Positions 1 through 4,872 of a stretch of 5,271 nt of DNA are shown in pieces (within the stretch, counting starts at the first letter, position 1; each line of letters opens with the position of its first letter). Location of the stretch: positions 1 to 5,271 of the forward strand of contig CAMLFI010000223.1 of NCBI GenBank assembly GCA_946479225.1, written 5' to 3'. The notes beneath the pieces are model-generated. The model saw nothing but the letters and a program-made list of their open reading frames with translations, had not been told where the DNA came from and did no database searches. The position numbers and the translations under genes were made by a program. The stretch is from an uncultured Mucilaginibacter sp. (lineage in GTDB: Bacteria > Bacteroidota > Bacteroidia > Sphingobacteriales > Sphingobacteriaceae).

Positions 1-17
1 AGGATTTAGGAGGGGCT

Positions 18-51
18 TTTGAGCTGTTTATACTAGAAATTTATATATTTG
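18..51 (+). promoter_or_regulatory. Bacteroidota-type promoter for gatB
   Basis: A TTTG at 18-21 (-33 element) is followed after 22 bases by TATATTTG at 44-51, a full match to the Bacteroidota -7 consensus TAnnTTTG. The spacing lies within the range described for the group. Transcription would start around 56-60, giving a leader of about 30 bases to the ATG at 89. The same geometry argues against the upstream TTG at 59 as the gatB start, because it would lie at the very 5' end of the transcript. No promoter mapping is available, so this rests on motif match and position. Confidence 0.6.
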
Positions 52-88
52 ACCACTATTGGCAATAACATTGTCAATATTTTATTTT

Positions 89-1558
89 ATGACGATTTTG
101 ACAGGCGAAATAGGCGAAAAATATGAATTAGTTGTCGGTTTAGAGGTTCACGCGCAACTATCAACCCAAAGTAAAGCTTTTTCATCTGATTCGGCTGCTT
201 TTGGTGCCGAGCCTAACCACCACGTAAGTGCTATTTCATTGGGGCATCCGGGTACACTGCCGCGCATAAACAAGCGCATGGTTGAGTATGCCGTAAAGAT
301 GGGCCTGGCCTGTAATTGCACCATCAATTTAAATAATCATTTCGCCCGCAAAAATTACTTTTATGCGGATCTGCCTAAAGGATATCAGATCTCGCAGGAT
401 CAGCAGCCTATTTGTTTAGGCGGCGAAATAACCGTGAAATTATCAGATGGCACCGTAAAAGACATCGCCATTCACCATATCCACATGGAAGAAGATGCAG
501 GTAAAAGCATGCACGATAGTGTTTGCGACGATTCCTTCATCGACCTTAACCGTGCCGGCGTGCCGTTATTAGAAATAGTATCAGAACCTGATATGCGCAG
601 TGCGGAAGAAGCCGGACAGTACTTAACCGAAGTACGCAAATTGCTGCGTTATTTGGATGTTTGCGATGGCAACATGGAAGAAGGCAGCATGCGCTGTGAT
701 GCCAATATATCTGTCCGCCTTAGAGGTGCAAAAGAATACGGCAACCGCTGCGAGGTAAAAAATTTAAACTCGATCCGTAACGTGCAGCGTGCCATTGAGC
801 ACGAGTTTGAGCGCCAGGTACGCGTTATTGAGGCAGGTGGTCACATAGATCAGAACACGCTTAACTTTAATGCTGATACCGGCGAAACATCTGTTTTGCG
901 CAGCAAGGAAATGGCTAACGATTACCGCTATTTCCCTGAGCCCGACCTGATGCCAATAGTTTTGGACAATGCTTTTGTTGAAAGCATCCGCAAAACCCTG
1001 CCGGCTTTGCCACATCAGTTACATAAAAAATATACCGATGAGTTAGGCTTGAGCGAGTACGATGCATCAGTTATCACCGCCGATAAAGAGCTTGCTTTTT
1101 ACTTTGAAGACCTGATAAAACATACTGCTAATTATAAGGCTGCTGTGCATTTGTTAATGGGCCCGGTTAAGTCGCACTTAAACGAAACCGGCGAACACAT
1201 AAGCGACCTGCACCTGCGCCCCGAGAATTTGGCAGGGATAATTAAATTAATAGACGCCGGATCAATAAATAATACAGTAGCTTCGCATAAGTTGTTCCCG
1301 GCCATGCTGGCATCGCCCGGTAAAACGGCGCTGCATTTGGCAACGGAGTTGAACTTACTGATAACAGCAGACAGCGACGACGTTAGCGAATTTATCCGCG
1401 AAGCGCTGGCCAAGTTTCCTGATAAAGTAACGGAATATCAAAAAGGGAAAAAAGGCGTTTTAGGTTTGTTTATGGGCGAGATAATGAAACGCTCGAAAGG
1501 CAAGATCGATCCGCAAAAAACAAATCAGTTATTAATAAAAGAATTAGAAACTAAATGA
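89..1558 (+). CDS. gatB: Asp-tRNA(Asn)/Glu-tRNA(Gln) amidotransferase subunit B (GatB)
   Basis: GatB is the tRNA-binding and kinase subunit of the cytoplasmic GatCAB complex. It activates the side-chain carboxyl of misacylated Glu-tRNA(Gln) or Asp-tRNA(Asn) with ATP, then amidates it with ammonia supplied by GatA. Numbered from ATG 89 (489 residues, normal for the family), conserved blocks are GLEVH (17-21), HMEEDAGK (132-139), the GatB signature IDLNRAGVPLLEI (151-163), MEEGSMRCD (196-204), EVKNLNS (222-228) and DYRYFPEPDL (278-287). The last third is the helical YqeY-like tRNA-binding tail, ending in the typical GEIMKRSKGKIDP segment. The frame extends back to a TTG at 59, but those ten extra hydrophobic residues are not family-like and the TTG falls at the predicted transcription start, so ATG 89 is preferred. 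gatA and gatC are not in the window. The stop overlaps the next gene's start (ATGA). The family call is essentially certain and the start is likely. Confidence 0.97.
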   Translation: MTILTGEIGEKYELVVGLEVHAQLSTQSKAFSSDSAAFGAEPNHHVSAISLGHPGTLPRINKRMVEYAVKMGLACNCTINLNNHFARKNYFYADLPKGYQISQDQQPICLGGEITVKLSDGTVKDIAIHHIHMEEDAGKSMHDSVCDDSFIDLNRAGVPLLEIVSEPDMRSAEEAGQYLTEVRKLLRYLDVCDGNMEEGSMRCDANISVRLRGAKEYGNRCEVKNLNSIRNVQRAIEHEFERQVRVIEAGGHIDQNTLNFNADTGETSVLRSKEMANDYRYFPEPDLMPIVLDNAFVESIRKTLPALPHQLHKKYTDELGLSEYDASVITADKELAFYFEDLIKHTANYKAAVHLLMGPVKSHLNETGEHISDLHLRPENLAGIIKLIDAGSINNTVASHKLFPAMLASPGKTALHLATELNLLITADSDDVSEFIREALAKFPDKVTEYQKGKKGVLGLFMGEIMKRSKGKIDPQKTNQLLIKELETK

Positions 1559-2682
1559 AGATACGCCACCTCATCTGTTTGTTAGCTGTTATAAGCTTTT
1601 GCTCGGCTTGTGTGCAAAACGCAGATTTTACCCTTTCGGGCGAGATCAAGAATGCAGGTGATATAAAAAAGGTTTACCTGTTAGAAGCAGGCACTACCCG
1701 CGTTGAGATAAGCGATTCGGCAAGTTTAGACGAGCAGGGTAAATTTCAATTCAAACATTTTACGCCCTACGCCAATCTATACAAATTACGTATAGGTGGT
1801 TTCTTTTTTGATTTGATAGCCGCTAACGGAGACAAAATTGAGTTTATTACTGATATGCAGGATGAGAAGCATATCTACACTGTCAAAGGTTCTGAAAACT
1901 CGGAAAAAATACAGGAGTTTAATAAAATCAGCAGTTTTTACGGCGATAAGAACACTAAATTAGACGAACAGTACCAGGCGGAGGTAGAGAAGGCAGGTGC
2001 AGAAAGTGCTGAGCTTTCTAATAAATTCATCCCCATTTATCGTAAAAACGTAGCCGATTACAGCAATGCTTTAATGGCTTTTAAAGATAAGAATGAAAGC
2101 TCCCTGGCATCATTCTATGCCATGGTATCGTTGGATAGTATACGTTATGAGCAACAGTTAATAGCTTATGCAGAAAAGCTGAAGGAGAAACAATACTTTA
2201 CGGATAACCCCGGGGTGCAGGCTTTTATAAACCGCTCAATTGCCGCGAAGGCTGTATCGGTTGGCCAAAAAGCCCCTGAATTCGCTATCCGTGGATTGGA
2301 TGGTAAGCCTGTCAAGTTATCAGATTACAAAGGTAAATATGTGATGCTTGATTTTTGGGCGTCATGGTGCGGACCGTGCAGGCAGGAAAATCCAAACGTG
2401 GTTAAGCAATACAATCTTTATAAGGATAAAGGCTTTAATATACTCGGCATTTCGCTTGATGAGGACAAGGACCTTTGGCGCAAAGCGATAGAAGCTGATA
2501 AATTAACCTGGAAACATGCTTCGGAACTGAAAAGTTTTGAAGGCAGCACGCCATCGCTTTATAGGGTGTATGCCATCCCTTCAAATTTTATAATTGATCC
2601 TCAAGGTGTTATAATAGCAAAAAACATATCAGGCACTGATCTTGAAGATTTTTTAAAGAGAACATTTACCAAGGCTCAATAG
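1555..2682 (+). CDS. TlpA-family thiol-disulfide oxidoreductase lipoprotein (DUF4369 + thioredoxin-like)
   Basis: This 375-residue protein is probably a periplasm-facing, membrane-anchored thiol-disulfide oxidoreductase. Residues 1-18 form a signal peptide (K/R, then a hydrophobic run) ending in CSA before Cys19, a plausible lipobox although the -3 residue is Cys rather than the usual Leu. Residues about 25-120 look like the beta-rich DUF4369 domain common in Bacteroidota. Residues about 120-235 are a charged, mostly helical linker. From about 236 (VGQKAPEF) a redoxin/TlpA-like thioredoxin fold follows, with active site WCGPC at 271-275 and the expected cis-proline at 342 in AIPSNFIID. Only Cys8, 16, 19, 272 and 275 are present, so no other conserved disulfide is evident. 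The start ATG shares four bases with the gatB stop and there is no room for its own promoter, so it is probably co-transcribed and translationally coupled. The redox direction (reductase, as for cytochrome maturation, or other) and the partner cannot be told from sequence. Confidence 0.92.
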   Translation: MKIRHLICLLAVISFCSACVQNADFTLSGEIKNAGDIKKVYLLEAGTTRVEISDSASLDEQGKFQFKHFTPYANLYKLRIGGFFFDLIAANGDKIEFITDMQDEKHIYTVKGSENSEKIQEFNKISSFYGDKNTKLDEQYQAEVEKAGAESAELSNKFIPIYRKNVADYSNALMAFKDKNESSLASFYAMVSLDSIRYEQQLIAYAEKLKEKQYFTDNPGVQAFINRSIAAKAVSVGQKAPEFAIRGLDGKPVKLSDYKGKYVMLDFWASWCGPCRQENPNVVKQYNLYKDKGFNILGISLDEDKDLWRKAIEADKLTWKHASELKSFEGSTPSLYRVYAIPSNFIIDPQGVIIAKNISGTDLEDFLKRTFTKAQ

Positions 2683-2701
2683 AATGTTAAAATAAAGTAC
2701 T

Positions 2702-2729
2702 ATTTAACAATTTGTTAATATTGAGTTAA
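2702..2729 (-). promoter_or_regulatory. Candidate response-regulator binding array (three hexamers, 11-bp period)
   Basis: Read on the minus strand, TTAACT (2729-2724), TTAACA (2718-2713) and TTAAAT (2707-2702) lie head to tail with exact 5-base spacers, an 11-bp period. A fourth position in register (2696-2691, TTTATT) is poor, and an out-of-register TTAACA lies at 2690-2685. OmpR/PhoB-family regulators bind tandem sites of this period, and the Bacillus PhoP box is TTAACA-like with the same spacing. The array ends 47 bases before the ATG of such a regulator, so autoregulation is a natural guess. The region is very AT-rich, so chance cannot be excluded. Part of it also forms a 15-bp palindrome (2704-2718). 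Confidence 0.4.
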
Positions 2730-2751
2730 CCATAATCTTCTTTTAAGCTTA

Positions 2752-2759
2752 TACTTTTA
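2752..2759 (+). promoter_or_regulatory. Possible -7 element of the response regulator gene
   Basis: TACTTTTA at 2752-2759 differs from the Bacteroidota TAnnTTTG element only in the last base. It would start transcription about 10 bases before ATG 2777. No TTG lies at the usual distance upstream: the nearest, at 2721-2723, is 28 bases away. A poorer element at 2744-2751 (TAAGCTTA) would be 20 bases from that TTG. Either way, the hexamer array at 2702-2729 would abut or overlap the -33 region. Weak evidence. Confidence 0.25.
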
Positions 2760-2776
2760 CTCAAAAAAAATTGTTA

Positions 2777-3466
2777 ATGAGCAACACTACCAAACAGAAG
2801 ATACTTATTGTTGATGACGAGCCTGATATATTAGAGCTTATTGAATACAATCTGAAGAAGGAAGGCTACCAGGTTTACCTGGCCCATAATGGTCAGGAGG
2901 CCGTTGCCGAAGCCAAACGTTCACTACCCGATCTGATAGTTCTTGATATAATGATGCCTAAAATGGATGGCATTGAAGCCTGCCGCATTATGCGCACCAT
3001 GCCTGAGTTTAAAAATACTTTTATGGTGTTTTTAACCGCCCGCAGCGAAGAATACTCGGAGATTGCTGGTTTTAACGTTGGCGCCGATGATTACATTGCC
3101 AAACCCATTAAGCCGCGGGCATTAGTAAGCCGCATAAACGCCATTTTACGCCGCAACGCGCCTACAGAAGACGTGGCAGATAACAAGCTGGAAATTGGCG
3201 GACTGGTTATAGACCGTGAAGCTTATCTTGTTTTTAAAGACGGCGCGAAAGTTGTGTTGGCGAAAAAGGAATTTGAGCTACTTTACCTGCTGGCATCAAA
3301 ACCCGGCAAAGTTTATACCCGCGAGGTGATCCTTAAAAACATTTGGGAAGACTCGGTAGTGGTTACTAATCGTACCATTGATGTTCACATCAGGAAGCTG
3401 AGAGAGAAACTTGGCGACGATGTAGTAGCCACCGTAAAAGGCGTAGGATACAAATTTGAAGCATAA
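2777..3466 (+). CDS. OmpR/PhoB-family response regulator (PhoB/PhoP-like)
   Basis: This is a cytoplasmic two-component transcription factor of 229 residues, the usual length. The receiver domain spans about 7-125. It has the acidic pair Asp13/Asp14, phospho-acceptor Asp57 in VLDIMMP, Thr87, and the invariant Lys109-Pro110. After a short linker, a winged-helix DNA-binding domain (about 137-229) carries the EFELLYLLASKPGKVYTRE block, the recognition helix region RTIDVHIRKLREKLG (199-213) and the terminal GVGYKFEA wing. A TTG at 2771 is in frame two codons upstream, but ATG 2777, preceded by an A-rich leader (A8 at 2763-2770), gives the natural N-terminus MSNTTKQKILIVDDE. No histidine kinase lies on either side, so its partner is elsewhere. 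Similarity is to the PhoB/PhoP (phosphate) branch, but the signal cannot be assigned from sequence, so no gene symbol is given. It ends at a strong hairpin terminator. Confidence 0.95.
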   Translation: MSNTTKQKILIVDDEPDILELIEYNLKKEGYQVYLAHNGQEAVAEAKRSLPDLIVLDIMMPKMDGIEACRIMRTMPEFKNTFMVFLTARSEEYSEIAGFNVGADDYIAKPIKPRALVSRINAILRRNAPTEDVADNKLEIGGLVIDREAYLVFKDGAKVVLAKKEFELLYLLASKPGKVYTREVILKNIWEDSVVVTNRTIDVHIRKLREKLGDDVVATVKGVGYKFEA

Positions 3467-3504
3467 CAAAAGGCCTCCCGATCAGTCGGGAGGCCTTTTG
3501 TTAT
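3463..3504. terminator. Bidirectional intrinsic terminator between convergent genes
   Basis: A perfect 19-bp inverted repeat (3463-3481 paired with 3486-3504) encloses a 4-base loop, TCAG. The core is AAAAGGCCTCCCGA with its complement ending in TTTTGTT. A GC-rich stem flanked by A's on the left and T's on the right can terminate transcription from either side. It serves the response regulator, whose TAA stop (3464-3466) lies inside the left arm, and the minus-strand histone-like gene, which ends 13 bases to the right at 3517. Confidence 0.9.
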
Positions 3505-3516
3505 ATAGTACTTGTA

Positions 3517-3972
3517 TTATAACATTGGTTTGCGCTTAGCGGTAGCTTTTTTAGCTGTACCGGTTTTAGCGGTTGAGGCTTTAGCAGGAGCAGCGTCAGC
3601 TCTTGCTTTGGTGTTAATGGCTTTTACCTTTGTATCGGCTTTTTTCTTAACATCAGCAGCGGCTGCTTTAGCTTTAGTTGTAATTGTTTTTGCCTTGTCT
3701 TCGGCCTTTGCTTTAACATCCGCAACTTTAGCTTTTGTTTTTGACACCACTTTGTCAGCTTCTTTTTTTACTGATGCCTTTGTGGTAGTAACTTTACGTG
3801 CCGCGGCTCTTTTCTTTGGCGCAACGGCCTTTTTAAGGTCGTCGAATTTTTCTTCGGCAACGTCTGCTACGTCTTCCGCTTTGTCTTTGGTGCCTTCCCA
3901 AAGTTCTTCAATTGTTTCTTTAACCTTCTCAAAAAATCCCTTTTCTTCAGGTTCGGTTTTTTTATAGCTCAT
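3517..3972 (-). CDS. Histone-H1-like Lys/Ala-rich protein with acidic N-terminus
   Basis: The 151-residue product has two opposite halves. Residues 1-50 are acidic and amphipathic (EKGFFEKVKETIEELWEG, then EDVADVAEEKFDDLKK). Residues 52-151 are strongly basic and low in complexity, rich in Lys, Ala and Thr, with loosely repeated units such as TKAKVADVKAKAEDKAK and TKAKAAAADVKKKADTKVK, and a tail KKATAKRKPML. There is no Cys or His, one Trp (25) and one Tyr (3), and no signal peptide or membrane segment. The basic part resembles bacterial histone-H1-like and AlgP-type tails that bind DNA or other polyanions. The acidic part might self-associate, mask the tail or resemble LEA/YtxH-type helices. 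The frame runs upstream to 4017, but ATG 3972, preceded by ATAAAAAC, gives the compact start MSYKKTEPEE. It is convergent with the response regulator and divergent from the pseudouridine synthase. Role in nucleoid packing or stress is inference. Confidence 0.85.
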   Translation of the reverse strand: MSYKKTEPEEKGFFEKVKETIEELWEGTKDKAEDVADVAEEKFDDLKKAVAPKKRAAARKVTTTKASVKKEADKVVSKTKAKVADVKAKAEDKAKTITTKAKAAAADVKKKADTKVKAINTKARADAAPAKASTAKTGTAKKATAKRKPML

Positions 3973-3981
3973 GTTTTTATT

Positions 3982-3993
3982 GATAGATAGATA
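3982..3993. repeat. Short GATA tandem repeat in the leader of the histone-like gene
   Basis: Three perfect copies of GATA (TATC on the coding strand) lie 10-21 bases upstream of the minus-strand ATG at 3972, just beyond the ATAAAAAC start region. Three copies are few, so slippage-based variation of the leader length is possible but unproven. The repeat does not affect the reading frame because it is outside the preferred start. Confidence 0.5.
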
Positions 3994-4002
3994 ATTGTTT
4001 TT

Positions 4003-4010
4003 CAATATTA
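4003..4010 (-). promoter_or_regulatory. Possible -7 element of the histone-like gene
   Basis: On the minus strand TAATATTG (4010-4003) matches TAnnTTTG except for one base. It would give a transcription start near 3997 and a leader of about 25 bases. No TTTG is present at the expected -33 distance, so support is weak. Confidence 0.3.
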
Positions 4011-4101
4011 TAACCAACGGAAATTGAGTTTTGTTTTTGGGGGATAAAAACAGGTGGCTGGGGGAAGCAATTACACTAAAAAGAATTTAAATTAATAACC
4101 G

Positions 4102-4109
4102 TATTTTTG
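4102..4109 (+). promoter_or_regulatory. Bacteroidota -7 element for the pseudouridine synthase gene
   Basis: TATTTTTG at 4102-4109 is a full match to TAnnTTTG and ends 17 bases before ATG 4127, giving a leader of roughly 11 bases containing the A-rich ATAAAAGC. No clear TTG is found 17-23 bases upstream, so the -33 element is degenerate or absent. The rest of the 154-bp divergent spacer (3973-4126) shows only a weak 6-bp stem at 4033-4051 (GTTTTT with AAAAAC around a G-rich loop). Confidence 0.45.
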
Positions 4110-4126
4110 CCGGCTAATATAAAAGC

Positions 4127-4852
4127 ATGAAGATACCCAAGTTTGCCGACCTGATATTGTTTGAGGATGATGATTTGATAGTGATAAACAAGCCGGCGTT
4201 TATCAGTTCGCTGGATGAGCGGGGAGAGGGCAGCAGCGATATCAGCATTTTGCGTATGGCAAAGGCTTATTCAGACGACGCGCAGATCTGCCACCGTTTG
4301 GATAAGGAAACATCAGGATCATTGATCATAGCTAAAAACCCTGAAGCGTATCGCCATGTATCCATGCAGTTTGAAAAGCGGCAGGTAAATAAGGTTTATC
4401 ATGCAGTTATTGATGGTACACATGTTTTTGAAAAACTTTTGGTTGATCTGCCCATACTTAATGTTGGCAAGGGCAACGTAACCATAAGCAGGCAAGAGGG
4501 CAAACGTGCCGAAACCTGGTTTCAATCTTTAAAATTTTTTAAACACTATACTTTGGTAGAGTGCCGCCCGGTTACCGGGCGGATGCACCAGATCAGGATC
4601 CATTTAGCTACGCAGCGGGCATCAATTGCGGGGGATGAAATGTATAAAGGCAAGCCTGTTTTTCTATCGGCCATCAAGCGTAAATATCATTTAGGCAAGG
4701 AGCAGGAAGAGCTGCCCATTATGAAGCGTTTTGCCCTGCACGCCTATCAGGTTACCTTTAAGGTATTGGATGGCACAGACGTAACCGTACACGCCCCGTA
4801 CCCCAAGGATTTTGAAACGCTGTTAAAGTTGTTGGAGAAATTTGATAGTTAG
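4127..4852 (+). CDS. RluA-family RNA pseudouridine synthase
   Basis: This 241-residue cytoplasmic enzyme converts a uridine in structured RNA (rRNA or tRNA) to pseudouridine. The catalytic block HRLDKETSGSLIIAK holds the nucleophile Asp59. The family's Lys/Tyr block appears as NKVYHAVIDG and the late conserved block as TGRMHQIRIHLAT. There is no N-terminal S4 domain, so it is the short RluA/TruC-like form. The N-terminal family motif, usually KPAG followed by a hydrophobic run, reads NKPAFISSLDERGEGSSDIS, a form I associate with Bacteroidota members. The late block has Met where RTHQIR is usual. The target site (23S, 16S or tRNA) cannot be assigned. ATG 4127 is the only reasonable start, with a TAnnTTTG element just upstream. 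The gene converges on the PhzF gene with 4 bp between stops and no clear terminator. Confidence 0.94.
   Translation: MKIPKFADLILFEDDDLIVINKPAFISSLDERGEGSSDISILRMAKAYSDDAQICHRLDKETSGSLIIAKNPEAYRHVSMQFEKRQVNKVYHAVIDGTHVFEKLLVDLPILNVGKGNVTISRQEGKRAETWFQSLKFFKHYTLVECRPVTGRMHQIRIHLATQRASIAGDEMYKGKPVFLSAIKRKYHLGKEQEELPIMKRFALHAYQVTFKVLDGTDVTVHAPYPKDFETLLKLLEKFDS
4564..4582. repeat. Perfect GC-rich inverted repeat inside the pseudouridine synthase gene
   Basis: CCGCCCGGT (4564-4572) and its exact complement ACCGGGCGG (4574-4582) flank a single T. As RNA this would fold as a 7-bp stem with a GUUAC loop. It lies in codons for RPVTGR, just before MHQIR. The codons mostly explain it, so a regulatory role is doubtful. 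Confidence 0.5.
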
Positions 4853-4872
4853 TCGATTAATTAACTACTATC
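4844..4872. other. Weak AT-rich hairpin spanning both convergent stop codons
   Basis: GATAGT (4844-4849) and AG (4851-4852) can pair with CT (4865-4866) and ACTATC (4867-4872), with T4850 bulged. The loop contains the 8-bp palindrome TTAATTAA (4857-4864). The structure overlaps the TAG of the pseudouridine synthase and the TAA of the PhzF gene. It is low in GC and has no T-tract, so it is a poor terminator candidate, listed because nothing better separates the two genes. Confidence 0.2.

Noticed and set aside
1..58. Possible tail of an upstream gene (for example a frame ending at TGA 20-22)
   Set aside because: Too few residues to recognise anything, and the stretch is better explained as the gatB promoter region.
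764..1015. Minus-strand 83-residue frame
   Set aside because: It lies wholly inside gatB, whose conserved motifs continue through it, and the product has no recognisable features.
1132..1413. Minus-strand 93-residue frame
   Set aside because: It is antisense to the GatB tail domain, with no start signals or family resemblance.
2683..2776. Terminator for the lipoprotein gene
   Set aside because: The only inverted repeat (2704-2718) is all but free of G and C and is not followed by a T-run.
2869..2882. Perfect palindrome CCAGGT-TT-ACCTGG in the response regulator gene
   Set aside because: It is short, lies within receiver-domain codons (YQVYL), and has no partner site or positional logic.
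3512..3967. Plus-strand 151-residue frame rich in Ala, Leu, Val and Phe, looking like a membrane protein
   Set aside because: It is the exact antisense of the Lys/Ala-rich histone-like gene. Complements of AAA/GCT-type codons read as hydrophobic residues. It also starts at the tail of a terminator and has no promoter.
4319..4525. Minus-strand 68-residue frame
   Set aside because: It is antisense to the pseudouridine synthase core, with no support.
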